From CAZHAX01 sp964530325 (GTDB taxonomy: Bacteria > Chloroflexota > Anaerolineae > B4-G1): 64,000 nt of DNA. A model generated the notes under the pieces. That model worked only from the letters and a program-made list of their open reading frames with translations. It had not been told where the DNA came from and did not search any database. This document shows positions 14,273 through 22,968 of the stretch, in pieces; positions within the stretch are counted from its first letter, which is position 1, and each line of letters opens with the position of its first letter. Location: assembly GCA_964530325.1 (NCBI GenBank), contig CAZHAX010000001.1:310001-374000 (forward strand), written 5' to 3'. The translations under genes were made by a program, and so were the position numbers.

Positions 14273-16102
14273 ATGGGCTTCATACTGGACGGCCTGGATA
14301 GCGAAAGCTACGATCGCCAGTACAGCGACCGCGAGCTGGTGCGTCGCATCATCAGCTACTTCCGGCCCCACGGCGGGCGCATGATCGTCGTCGCCGCGGC
14401 CATAATGCTCAGCTCCGCCGCCAACAGCGCCGGCCCGATCCTGATATCGATGGCTATAGACGCGGTGCAGGATCAGCTTGAGACCGGGGCGGTGCTGCTG
14501 CTCGTCGGGGGAGTGCTTCTTCTGGGTGGCCTGGGCTGGGTCCTCAACTACGTCCACCGTGCCCTCGCTGCCCAGGTGATCGGCGACACAGTGCTGCGCC
14601 TGCGAGAGGACGTATTCTCGGCCACGATTGGTCACGATCTCTCGTTCTACGACGAGCATCCGTCAGGCAAGATAGTCAGCCGGGTCACTTCGGATACGCA
14701 GGACTTCTCCAACGTGGTGACCCTCGTTCTCGACCTGGTCGCTCAGGTGCTTCTCGTGGCCATCCTGGCCGTCTGGCTGTTCGCCGTCGACGTGGGGCTC
14801 ACGCTCCTGCTTGTAGGCATGGCGCCCATAGCGGCGTTCATCGCGCTTCGCTTCCGGCGGGTGGCCAGAAGGGTGACCCAGCAGGCGAAGCGGGTGAGGG
14901 CGAAGATCAACGCCCAGATCCAGGAATCGATCAGCGGCATCGCCGTGGCCAAGAGCTTCCGCCAGGAACACTCGACGTACGCGGCGTTCGACGTCGACAA
15001 TCGCCGCTCCTACCGGGTGGGGCTCCGGCGGGGCCTGACGCTCAACACGATCTGGCCTGTAATGAACCTGGCCTCTGGGGCAGGCATGGCGGCCATGCTC
15101 TATGTCTCCGGGTTGGTGACACGGGAGGGGCGCCTCAGCCCTGGCGACTGGTACCTGTTCATGCAGGCAGTCACGTTCTTCTGGTGGCCGCTTCTCAACG
15201 TTGCTTCCTTCTGGAGCCAGTTCCAGGACGGGCTCTCGGCGGCCGAACGGGTCTTCGCCTTGATCGACGCGGAGCCGGTCGTCGTGCAGACTGCTTCGGA
15301 AGGTGTCTCACAGCTGGAGGGAGCGATCAGCTTCCAGAGCGTCGAGCTGGCCTACACGGCCGGCGACGAGGTGCTGGATGACTTCAGCCTGGAGATCGCG
15401 CCCCGGGAGACGGTTGCCCTTGTGGGGCATACTGGGGCTGGCAAGAGCAGCGTGGCCCGGCTGATCGGCCGCCTCTACGAGTTCCAGGGCGGCCAGCTGC
15501 TGATCGACGGGCACGACATCAGACGGCTGGATCTGCAGCAGTACAGACAGCACGTAGGGTTTGTCCCGCAGGAGCCCTTCCTCTTCTCCGGCACGGTCGC
15601 CGACAACATCCGCTATGCCCGTCCGGAGGCGGATGACGAGGAAGTGCTGCGAGCGGCAATGCAGATCAGCGAGGGCGACTGGCTGGGCGATCTGCCGGAC
15701 GGCCTGGAGACGGACGTCGGCGAGCGGGGCGGGAGCATCTCCATGGGCCAGCGACAGCTGATCGCCCTGGCCCGCGTGCTTCTCAAGGACCCGGCCATCT
15801 TCATACTCGATGAGGCGACGGCGAGTGTCGATCCCTTCACCGAGGCACAGATCCAGCAGGGGCTGGAGACGGTGATGCGAAACCGGACTGCCGTCGTCAT
15901 TGCCCACCGCCTGTCGACCGTCCGTCACGCCGACCGGATCATCGTCATGGACCACGGCCGCATCATCGAGGAGGGGACGCACGAGTCGCTGCTGGCGCAG
16001 GGCGGCCACTACTGCCAACTCTACGAGACCTACTTCCGCCACCAGTCGCTCGCGTACGTCGAGAGCCTGGGCGAACAACCAACGGCCCAGCTCGATAGCT
16101 GA
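14273..16102 (+). CDS. ABC exporter half-transporter, catalytic site partner
   Basis: A 609-residue type-I exporter subunit, six transmembrane helices then an ATPase domain. Walker A is GHTGAGKSS and Walker B is ILDEATASVD with the catalytic Glu intact. The signature is ISMGQ instead of LSGGQ. In a dimer with the preceding product, one ATP site would be canonical (this Walker B, partner LSGGE) and one degenerate (partner Asp, this SMGQ). Begins 6 nt after the upstream stop, so the two are co-translated. Confidence 0.92.
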   Translation: MGFILDGLDSESYDRQYSDRELVRRIISYFRPHGGRMIVVAAAIMLSSAANSAGPILISMAIDAVQDQLETGAVLLLVGGVLLLGGLGWVLNYVHRALAAQVIGDTVLRLREDVFSATIGHDLSFYDEHPSGKIVSRVTSDTQDFSNVVTLVLDLVAQVLLVAILAVWLFAVDVGLTLLLVGMAPIAAFIALRFRRVARRVTQQAKRVRAKINAQIQESISGIAVAKSFRQEHSTYAAFDVDNRRSYRVGLRRGLTLNTIWPVMNLASGAGMAAMLYVSGLVTREGRLSPGDWYLFMQAVTFFWWPLLNVASFWSQFQDGLSAAERVFALIDAEPVVVQTASEGVSQLEGAISFQSVELAYTAGDEVLDDFSLEIAPRETVALVGHTGAGKSSVARLIGRLYEFQGGQLLIDGHDIRRLDLQQYRQHVGFVPQEPFLFSGTVADNIRYARPEADDEEVLRAAMQISEGDWLGDLPDGLETDVGERGGSISMGQRQLIALARVLLKDPAIFILDEATASVDPFTEAQIQQGLETVMRNRTAVVIAHRLSTVRHADRIIVMDHGRIIEEGTHESLLAQGGHYCQLYETYFRHQSLAYVESLGEQPTAQLDS

Positions 16103-16180
16103 CCCACTCCCCTTCTGCACCCATTCCCTCGGGTCGGTGACCATTCGCCAACCGCTGGGCGGCTGCGAGAGAGAACGTGC

Positions 16181-16209
16181 TTGACCAGGCAGAACAGATG
16201 TGCTAGACT
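16181..16209 (+). promoter_or_regulatory. Promoter upstream of the 66-residue ORF
   Basis: TTGACC (16181-16186), 17-bp spacer, TAGACT (16204-16209). It lies in the 170-bp gap after the ABC exporter pair, 64 nt before the next ORF. Confidence 0.6.
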
Positions 16210-16272
16210 GGTCGGTGCTGTAGGCCGATTCGGAGGCCGGCTGCAGCGGAGCAAGAACGGAGCAGGCGAGTG

Positions 16273-16473
16273 ATGAGCCAGGAGATGGCTGCCGTCTGTG
16301 GTCTGGACCGTAATCAATGCCCCGTTCTCAGCGCGTCGCTCAGGAACGGCGAGGCCGCCGAGCTGCTGGCAGACTGGTGGCGGAGGGAGGGCTGGCTGCA
16401 CGAGGACGAGGGGGCGGACAGCGAGGAGCGGCACAGGACTGCCCTGGAACGCCTGCGGCGACTCGCTGGCTAG
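16273..16473 (+). CDS. Small hypothetical protein
   Basis: A 66-residue acidic protein, not recognised. It starts at ATG 16273 behind GGAGCAGG and has its own sigma-70-like promoter. The sequence is helical and rich in Glu, Arg and Trp (LLADWWRREGWLHEDEG), with two cysteines near residues 9 and 15. The 77-nt gap to the radical SAM gene allows co-transcription. Confidence 0.55.
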   Translation: MSQEMAAVCGLDRNQCPVLSASLRNGEAAELLADWWRREGWLHEDEGADSEERHRTALERLRRLAG

Positions 16474-16549
16474 CAGGTACCGCATTCTGGGCTGGTGGGC
16501 CGGGCGGCGTGGGTCAGCCTGGGCAGGGCTTGCTTGAGGTTGAGGTGCC

Positions 16550-17422
16550 ATGATCCGGGAGATCCAGGCTAAGGTGCTGCTGTCTCACGTCAAGCAGCCC
16601 GACACGTGGTTCGGGCTGAAGTACAACATGAACCTCTACCGCGGCTGCCAGCACCGCTGCATCTACTGTGACTCGCGCAGCGAGTGCTACGGCATCGACG
16701 GCTTCGACCGCGAGGTGCTGGTGAAGGCGAACGCGATCGATCTTCTGCGCCGGGAGCTCTCCCGTAAGCGGGTCAAGGGTACTATCGGCCTGGGATCGAT
16801 GAACGATTCCTACATGCCCCTCGAACGGGAGATGAACCTGACGGGGCAGGCGCTGAGGCTGATAGCCGACTTCGGCTTCACCGTCCATCTCTTGACGAAG
16901 AGCGATCTCGTCTTGCGCGACGTCGAGGTCCTGCAGGAGATCAACCGGCGCTTCGCCGCGGTTAGCTTCACCGTCACGACGGCCGATGATGACCTGGGCA
17001 ACAAGGTAGAGCCCGGTGCGCCGCCCGTTTCTCGACGCTTCGCAGCCATGCGGGCCCTCGCCGAAAGCGGCATCCGGACGGGCGTGGCTATGATGCCCAT
17101 CCTGCCCTTCATCGAGGACAATGAGGAGAACGTGCGGGCCATCGTGCGGCTGACGCACCAGCACGGCGGCAGCTACATCATCCCCTGGTTCGGAATGAGC
17201 CTGCGCGATAGGCAGCGGGCCCACTACTACAAATCGCTCGATCAGCTGTTCCCCGGGCTGAGAGCGGAGTATGAGGCGCGCTTCGGCAACCGCTACGGGT
17301 GCGCTGCCAACAACGCCGATGGCCTGCGCCGGCTCTTCGAAGATGAGTGTGCTTCACTGGGAGTCGCTACGGGGTTTGAACCGTACCGGCCAGAAGGGGC
17401 GAAACAGCAGCGACTGCTCTGA
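16550..17422 (+). CDS. Radical SAM protein, SplB-like / Rv2578c family
   Basis: A 290-residue radical SAM enzyme. The [4Fe-4S] motif C-Q-H-R-C-I-Y-C sits in the N-terminal third, after NLYRGCQHR, as in the spore-photoproduct-lyase-like and PA0069/Rv2578c proteins. LGSMNDSYMPLE and LLTKSDLVLRD follow the pattern of that family. No helix-turn-helix or second cluster is apparent. The substrate is unknown; DNA photoproduct repair is only one possibility. Convergent with the WYL regulator gene. Confidence 0.85.
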   Translation: MIREIQAKVLLSHVKQPDTWFGLKYNMNLYRGCQHRCIYCDSRSECYGIDGFDREVLVKANAIDLLRRELSRKRVKGTIGLGSMNDSYMPLEREMNLTGQALRLIADFGFTVHLLTKSDLVLRDVEVLQEINRRFAAVSFTVTTADDDLGNKVEPGAPPVSRRFAAMRALAESGIRTGVAMMPILPFIEDNEENVRAIVRLTHQHGGSYIIPWFGMSLRDRQRAHYYKSLDQLFPGLRAEYEARFGNRYGCAANNADGLRRLFEDECASLGVATGFEPYRPEGAKQQRLL

Positions 17423-17447
17423 GCCGTGGGCAGCGCCTGGGCAGCGG

Positions 17448-18416
17448 CTACGTGCAATCCCGGCCGGCGTAGTACGAAAGGATCTGCTCGGCCGCCGCGC
17501 GCACACTCTCCACCAGCTCCACGGGCTCCAGCGCCCTGGCGGCGGTCCCGTAGCCCAGCACCCAGCGCGTGGCCCAGGCCAGGTTGTCCGTGCCGAAGCG
17601 CACGGTCACCGAGCCGTCACCGTGCTCGACGAGTTCACGATTCTCCTCGTCCCAATCACGTACGCTCTGGGCGGCATCGCCCTCAAGCAGAACGGCGACG
17701 GTGTACGCAGGCTCGTAGCGCACTGCCTGCTGCATGTACTCTCGAACGTCGAAGCCGGGCGGAGGCGCAGTTGGCTCGTCGAGCGCTGCGATCGAGTGGA
17801 TCCGGTCGACGCGGAACGTCCTCATCTCGCCGCGGAGACGGCAGAAGGCGGCCAGGTACCACTGTCCCCACTGGAAGGCGAGCCCGTACGGCTCCACAAC
17901 GCGCTCGGTCGGCTGCTGGCGGGAGGGTGTCCGGTAGACGAGCCTCGCGCAGCGGTGGTCAACTATGCACTGCCGCAGGGAGTGTATCGTCGCCTCCCAA
18001 GGTCTGTAGTCGCGTGCCGCCAGCCCGCCCACGGCCAGGCTCTGCTGCGCTTGGGCCACCTCACCGCGGAGATCGTCTGGAAGGACGTTGTCCAGCTTGG
18101 CGGTGGCCGCCGTGACCGCGTCCCCATAGGTGTGACCCCATACTTCTCTCACCAGGTTGGCACCCATGTAGAGCACGGTCGCCTCCTCGGCGGTGAAGAG
18201 GAGCGGCGGCAGTCTGTAGCCCCGCACGAGGGAGAACCCGCCGTATGGCCCGCGCTCGGAATAGATGGGGATGCCGATCTCCTCCAGCATCCCCATGTAG
18301 CGGTACACGGTGCGCTCGGATACGCCGAGCTCTACGGCCAGGCCGGCGGCCTTCCAGATGGGCCGCGACTGCAGCATCAGGATCAGGGAGAGGAGCCGTG
18401 TGGCCACGTTGCTCAT
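17448..18416 (-). CDS. WYL-domain (YafY-type) transcriptional regulator
   Basis: A 322-residue regulator. N-terminal HTH_11 domain (residues 1-60, with VELGVSERTVYRYMGMLEEIGIPI), then a WYL domain ending about residue 225 (PYGLAFQWGQWYLAAFC, with R-T-F-R-V-D-R-I) and a C-terminal WCX extension. WYL domains bind nucleic-acid or nucleotide ligands and tune DNA-damage or stress responses. ATG 18416 has a GGAGGCGCAC site. A perfect 12-bp palindrome overlaps its promoter. The target may be itself or the divergent acetyltransferase gene. Confidence 0.88.
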   Translation of the reverse strand: MSNVATRLLSLILMLQSRPIWKAAGLAVELGVSERTVYRYMGMLEEIGIPIYSERGPYGGFSLVRGYRLPPLLFTAEEATVLYMGANLVREVWGHTYGDAVTAATAKLDNVLPDDLRGEVAQAQQSLAVGGLAARDYRPWEATIHSLRQCIVDHRCARLVYRTPSRQQPTERVVEPYGLAFQWGQWYLAAFCRLRGEMRTFRVDRIHSIAALDEPTAPPPGFDVREYMQQAVRYEPAYTVAVLLEGDAAQSVRDWDEENRELVEHGDGSVTVRFGTDNLAWATRWVLGYGTAARALEPVELVESVRAAAEQILSYYAGRDCT

Positions 18417-18437
18417 GTGCGCCTCCTTTCCCGGCTG

Positions 18438-18465
18438 ATTGTATCATACCAGGATATCCTGACAA
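18438..18465 (-). promoter_or_regulatory. Promoter of the WYL regulator with overlapping palindrome
   Basis: On the minus strand TTGTCA (18465-18460), 16-bp spacer, TACAAT (18443-18438). The palindrome CAGGATATCCTG (18450-18461) covers the -35/spacer junction and is a candidate operator for the WYL protein. Confidence 0.55.
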
Positions 18466-18561
18466 GTTGTGGCAGGAACCTCATTCAGCAGCGCCAGGCT
18501 TGTAGCCGGCAGCGGGGGGGCAGTGGGACTCTCCCTTCAATCGTTCTCCATTCCGGCTAGC

Positions 18562-18589
18562 TTGCGCTGTATCCGTTCTGTGGTATAAG
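18562..18589 (+). promoter_or_regulatory. Promoter of the GNAT gene
   Basis: TTGCGC (18562-18567), 16-bp spacer, TATAAG (18584-18589) with extended TGG. It drives the rightward genes of the divergent 252-bp region. Confidence 0.5.
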
Positions 18590-18668
18590 TGGCCGAACAC
18601 CTGCCGCCCGCCAGCGCGGGCGGTGGGCGGTGCAGAAGTCAGTATCGGTCCAGGCGAGCGGGGGGAAC

Positions 18669-19139
18669 ATGGCGTCAGGCTTCGACGTGAGAACCATCCG
18701 CAGCGACGAGCTTCCGCAGCTGCTCGAGCTCTACGCGCAGCTCCACGAAGAGGACGCCCCGCTGCCTGCAGACAGGATGCAGGAAGCCTGGGAGGCTTTG
18801 CTCAGCCAACCTGGCCTGCACGTCTTCGTTGGTGAGCTGGACGGCAAGGTGGTGTCGACGTGCACGTTGGTCATCGTGCCCAACCTGACGCGCGGGGCGA
18901 GCCCGTACGCCGTGTTGGAGAATGTAGTGACGCACGCGGACTACCGCAAGCGCGGATTGGGAACGCAGGTCCTCCGGGCAGCGTTCCGGAAGGCCTGGGG
19001 CGAGGGCTGCTACAAGGTCATGCTGCTGACGAGTTCGAAGGAAGAGGCCACGCTCAGCTTCTACGAGCAGGCCGGGCTCGAGCGGGGCGTCAAGACCGGC
19101 TTCGTGGCCTACCGGCAGAAGGGGTCTGGCGCGGACTGA
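18669..19139 (+). CDS. GNAT-family N-acetyltransferase
   Basis: A 156-residue acetyltransferase. The acetyl-CoA motif A is V-T-H-A-D-Y-R-K-R-G-L-G-T, followed by GCYKVMLLTSS and FYEQAGLERG, as in the small YhbS/Mak3-like group. Substrate unknown. ATG 18669 follows GCGGGGGGAAC; an upstream in-frame GTG at 18630 has no ribosome site. Only 30 nt separate it from the ABC operon. Confidence 0.87.
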   Translation: MASGFDVRTIRSDELPQLLELYAQLHEEDAPLPADRMQEAWEALLSQPGLHVFVGELDGKVVSTCTLVIVPNLTRGASPYAVLENVVTHADYRKRGLGTQVLRAAFRKAWGEGCYKVMLLTSSKEEATLSFYEQAGLERGVKTGFVAYRQKGSGAD

Positions 19140-19169
19140 GAGCGCGAGCTGAAGGACGAGGGTGTTGAC

Positions 19170-20192
19170 GTGAGTCTCATCGAAACGGAAGAGCTAAGCA
19201 AGCATTTCAGGGTGCTCAACCGGCGCGAGGGCCTGGGCGGAGCGCTGCGCGACCTGTTCTCGACCGATTACCGAACGGTCAAGGCGGTAGACGGCGTCTC
19301 CTTCGACATCGAAGCCGGCGAGATGGTCGGCTACATCGGGCCGAACGGTGCTGGCAAGTCCACGACGATCAAGATGATGACCGGCGTGCTCAAGCCCAGC
19401 GGCGGCAGCATCGTCGTCGACGGCCGGGTGCCCTATGAGGACAGGCGGCGGAACGCCCAGATCATGGGCGCCGTCTTCGGCCAGCGCACCCAACTCTGGT
19501 GGGAGCTGCCCGTCGTCGAGTCGTTCAAGATACTCAAGCAGATCTACGACGTGGGCGACGAGGAGTACGATCAGCGGATGGGCCTCTTCCGCGAGCTGGT
19601 CGACCTCGAGTCCCTATTCCCGGTGCAGGTCAGAAAGCTCTCCTTGGGCCAGAGGACGCTTTGCGACATCGTAGCATCGTTCCTGCACAATCCCAAGGTC
19701 GTCTTCCTGGACGAGCCAACGATCGGCCTCGACATCTCGGTCAAGGGCAAGATCAGGCGGCTGATCAAGGACCTGAACGAGGCGCAGGACACAACTATCA
19801 TCCTGACCACGCACGACCTGGGCGATGTCGAGGCTCTCTGTGAGCGGATCATCATCATCGACAAGGGCAAGATCATCTACGACGGCGACACCGAGCACGT
19901 TACCAAGATGTTCGGCGCCTTCCGCACGCTCCAGGTGCAGCTGCACGGCTTCAGGGAAGAGATGATGGACGAGATGAGAGCCAGGGTTGGCCAGCGCTTC
20001 GGAGGCGATACCCCCATCGTCGTCCAACACACGCAGCCGGGCTGGACGGACGTCACGGTCAACCAGGATCAGGTCCCGCTGCTGGACGTGCTCAGCCTGA
20101 TGATGACCGAGTTCCCAGTGCGGGATGTCCGCATCGTAGAGATCGCGATGGAGAACGTGGTGCAGAAGATCTACGACGGAGCCCTGGGATGA
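19170..20192 (+). CDS. ABC-2 exporter ATP-binding protein, viologen/daunorubicin-exporter-like
   Basis: A 340-residue ATPase with Walker A GPNGAGKST, Q-loop region GAVFGQRTQLWWELP, signature LSLGQR, and Walker B VVFLDEPTIGLD. The long N-terminal stretch (DLFSTDYRTVKAVDGV) and C-terminal extension of about 100 residues match ATPases that pair with DUF990/ABC-2 permeases. GTG 19170 with a GGACGAGGG site. It overlaps the next gene by ATGA. Confidence 0.92.
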   Translation: MSLIETEELSKHFRVLNRREGLGGALRDLFSTDYRTVKAVDGVSFDIEAGEMVGYIGPNGAGKSTTIKMMTGVLKPSGGSIVVDGRVPYEDRRRNAQIMGAVFGQRTQLWWELPVVESFKILKQIYDVGDEEYDQRMGLFRELVDLESLFPVQVRKLSLGQRTLCDIVASFLHNPKVVFLDEPTIGLDISVKGKIRRLIKDLNEAQDTTIILTTHDLGDVEALCERIIIIDKGKIIYDGDTEHVTKMFGAFRTLQVQLHGFREEMMDEMRARVGQRFGGDTPIVVQHTQPGWTDVTVNQDQVPLLDVLSLMMTEFPVRDVRIVEIAMENVVQKIYDGALG

Positions 20193-20980
20193 AGCGCTAC
20201 CTGGCGTTCACCAAGGGCATGTTTATGGCCTTCATCGTCTACCGCTTCGGCCTCTTCTTTACACTCGCCGGCAACCTGCTCTACATCGTCCTCGTCCGCT
20301 TCCTCTGGGGCAAGATATACGCGGGCTCGGAGACGATCCGCGGGCTGACCTTCGACCAGGCCTTCGTCTATCTGGCGCTGGCCAGCTCCATCTTCGTTCT
20401 GTTCAAGACCTGGACCGACTGGTTCATCCTGCACAAGATCCAGGACGGGGACATCATCGTAGATCTTATCCGGCCGCTCGATTTCCAGCTGCAGATGATG
20501 TTCACCAGTGCCGGCTTCGCCCTCTCCAATCTCCTGGCCATCACCGTGCCCTCCGCTATCGTCGTCTTCCTCGTCTTCGGCGCCGAGCTGAACGTGGGAG
20601 CTGGGCTGTTCTTTTTCCCCCTGGCGATGCTGCAGGCCTTCTTGGTCAACTTCAACCTGGACTACATGGTCGGCCTGACGGCGTTCTACACGGAGTCGCT
20701 GTGGGGGATAAGTATGACCAAGGAGATCATCGTCTCGGCGCTTTCCGGCGCGCTGGTCCCCCTCCAGTTCTTCCCTCCGGCGGCGCTGAAGGTGCTGCAG
20801 CTGTTGCCCTTCCAGGCGGTCTATCACATACCGCTTACGCTCCTCACCTCGGGAGATCTGGACGCACGCATGTGCGTGCAGATGCTGGGAGTGCAGGCCA
20901 TCTGGGTGGTCGTGCTGTTCGGGTTGAGCCGGCTCTTCTACAGCAGGGCGGTCAGGGTGCTGACCGTCGCCGGAGGCTGA
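20189..20980 (+). CDS. ABC-2 type permease (DUF990-like)
   Basis: A 263-residue membrane protein with about six transmembrane helices, partner of the preceding ATPase. The first helix (FGLFFTLAGNLLYIVLVRFLW) and the segment DWFILHKIQDGDIIVDLIRPLDFQ, which follows helix two, are typical of this permease type. Overlaps the upstream stop by ATGA. Confidence 0.88.
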   Translation: MKRYLAFTKGMFMAFIVYRFGLFFTLAGNLLYIVLVRFLWGKIYAGSETIRGLTFDQAFVYLALASSIFVLFKTWTDWFILHKIQDGDIIVDLIRPLDFQLQMMFTSAGFALSNLLAITVPSAIVVFLVFGAELNVGAGLFFFPLAMLQAFLVNFNLDYMVGLTAFYTESLWGISMTKEIIVSALSGALVPLQFFPPAALKVLQLLPFQAVYHIPLTLLTSGDLDARMCVQMLGVQAIWVVVLFGLSRLFYSRAVRVLTVAGG

Positions 20981-20984
20981 GGAC

Positions 20985-21782
20985 GTGAGGACGCTGGCCC
21001 GCTATCTCAGGCTCTACGTGCTGATCGAAACGCAGTACATCAAGTCGAGGCTGCAGTATCGCGCCGACTTCTTCATCAGCACGGTGGGGATGCTGTTCAC
21101 GAGCATCGCCACGATCTTCGTCTTCCGCGTGTTGTTCGATACGATTCCCAACCTGGCCGGCTGGAGCTTCGAAGAGATCCTCTTCATCTACGCCTTCTAC
21201 CTGCTGTCGATCGTTCCGCTTCAGCTGTTCTTCGACCACGTCTGGCAGCTGCGGTACCACGTCATTGAGGGGACCTTCATCAAGTACTACCTGCGCCCGA
21301 TGAACATGATGTTCTACTACATGTCGGATATGTTCGACCTCAAGGGCCTCACCCAGCTCGCGCTCGGCATCGCCGCTCTGGCTTACTCGTCCAGCAAGCT
21401 CGGCCTGGTATGGACGGTTCCCAAGGTGCTGCTCCTGCTTGGCGCGCTGGTCAGTTCGTCGCTCGTTGCCATCTCCCTGCTCGTGATAGCAGCCTGCTCG
21501 GCCTTCTGGATCACCAACTCCTTCCCTGTGGTGGATCTGGCCCTGAAGCTGCGGGACTTCTCGCAGTATCCGACGACCATATTCGATGGCCTCTTCCGTT
21601 TCATGTTCACGTACATGATCCCAATCGGATTTGTGGCCTTCTATCCGGCCCATCTCTTCCTGAGACCCGGCGAGGCGACGCACCTGGCGTATCTGGCGCC
21701 GGTGATTGGAGTTGGTTTCTTCGGGCTGGCATACTTCATATGGAGCAAGGGCGTGGCCCGCTGGGGTGGCACCGGCTCATAG
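20985..21782 (+). CDS. ABC-2 type permease, second subunit
   Basis: A 265-residue membrane protein with about six transmembrane helices. It carries the same family pattern as its neighbour (YVLIETQYIKSRLQYRADFF; YHVIEGTFIKYYLRPMNM). GTG 20985 lies 4 nt after the upstream gene. Together the three genes encode an ATPase plus heteromeric permease exporter. Confidence 0.88.
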   Translation: MRTLARYLRLYVLIETQYIKSRLQYRADFFISTVGMLFTSIATIFVFRVLFDTIPNLAGWSFEEILFIYAFYLLSIVPLQLFFDHVWQLRYHVIEGTFIKYYLRPMNMMFYYMSDMFDLKGLTQLALGIAALAYSSSKLGLVWTVPKVLLLLGALVSSSLVAISLLVIAACSAFWITNSFPVVDLALKLRDFSQYPTTIFDGLFRFMFTYMIPIGFVAFYPAHLFLRPGEATHLAYLAPVIGVGFFGLAYFIWSKGVARWGGTGS

Positions 21783-21872
21783 CGCGGCGGAGCAACCGTC
21801 CGGCCGCTGGCACGTAGACAATACTGGTGGCTCGCCGATAGGTGACTGATAAGCGGCCCTGCCAACTGGCGG

Positions 21873-21878
21873 TATAAT
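21873..21878 (+). promoter_or_regulatory. -10 box upstream of the second ABC-2 operon
   Basis: GCGG-TATAAT at 21873-21878. No convincing -35 hexamer is visible at 16-18 bp. The 183-bp gap separates the two ABC operons. Confidence 0.45.
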
Positions 21879-21965
21879 TGACGATGTGCGCTAGGTGACA
21901 TCTGTTGAACCACGCTCTTCGCCTGTTGTTGCGGAGATGGGAAGGCTGAGTAGCAAGGAGGGACC

Positions 21966-22910
21966 GTGAAGGAAGAGGCAGCTATTCGGGTGCAGAACCT
22001 GCGCAAGGACTTCGGGGAGATCCATGCTGTGCAGGGCGTCTCCTTCGACGTCCAGGCCGGGGAGATCTTCAGCCTGTTGGGGCCCAACGGCGCAGGTAAG
22101 ACGACGACGATCTCGACGATCTCCTGCCTGCTGCGGCCGGACGAGGGCGATGTCCAGGTCTTCGGTCATTCCATCAGCAACGACCAGCAGCACGTGAAGG
22201 AGGCGATCGGCGTCGTGCCCCAGGACATTGCGCTCTATGAAGACCTATCTGCGCGAGAGAACCTCAACTTCTGGGGCAAAATGTATGGGCTGCGCGGCGA
22301 CCAACTGCGCGAGCGAGCGGATGAAGTGCTCGAGGTGATCGGCCTGGCGGAGCGCCAGAAGGGGCGGGTGGGCAAGTTCTCCGGCGGGATGAAGCGACGC
22401 ATGAACATCGGCATCGCCCTGCTGCACAAGCCCCGCATCCTGATCATGGATGAGCCGACTGTGGGCATCGATCCCCAGAGCCGGCGAGCGATCCTGGACA
22501 GCGTCAAGGAGCTGAACAGGCAAGGGGCTACTGTTCTCTACACCACCCACTACATGGAGGAGGCCCAGGAGATCTCCGACCGTATTGCCATTATGGACGA
22601 CGGCAAGATCATCGCCATGGGCAGCCACGACGAGCTGGTCAAGATCGTAGGGGAATTCGACCGCATCGACCTCAGCATCAACGTCGAGTCGGCGCGGGTG
22701 ATGGAGGCCTGGAAGAGCACGAAGGGCGTGAACAAGATCAGCGCTGAGGACGGGCAGATCACACTGCTCGTCGAGGACAGCAACACAGTTCTGCCCCGGC
22801 TCTTTGAGTCGGCTGGCAAGGCGGACGTTCGTATCAGCTCAGTGCGAATTGAGGAGCCCAACCTGGAGGCTGTATTCCTGCACCTGACCGGCCGCGCACT
22901 GCGCGACTAG
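21966..22910 (+). CDS. ABC-2 exporter ATP-binding protein (CcmA-type)
   Basis: A 314-residue ATPase. Walker A GPNGAGKTT, signature FSGGMKRRMNI, Walker B ILIMDEPTVGID, and a C-terminal extension starting ISINVESAR-like. The DrrA-type pattern serves drug, antibiotic or lipid export. GTG 21966 follows AAGGAGGGACC. It heads an operon with two ABC-2 permeases. Confidence 0.92.
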   Translation: MKEEAAIRVQNLRKDFGEIHAVQGVSFDVQAGEIFSLLGPNGAGKTTTISTISCLLRPDEGDVQVFGHSISNDQQHVKEAIGVVPQDIALYEDLSARENLNFWGKMYGLRGDQLRERADEVLEVIGLAERQKGRVGKFSGGMKRRMNIGIALLHKPRILIMDEPTVGIDPQSRRAILDSVKELNRQGATVLYTTHYMEEAQEISDRIAIMDDGKIIAMGSHDELVKIVGEFDRIDLSINVESARVMEAWKSTKGVNKISAEDGQITLLVEDSNTVLPRLFESAGKADVRISSVRIEEPNLEAVFLHLTGRALRD

Positions 22911-22968
22911 GTGGCCTATCACGTCATCGACGTTCGTGTCTGAGTAGTCACATGTCACGGAGCCAACT

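Noticed and set aside
17271..18560. 429-codon plus-strand open frame over the WYL regulator
   Set aside because: Antisense to the WYL-domain gene, which has clear family motifs, a start and a promoter.
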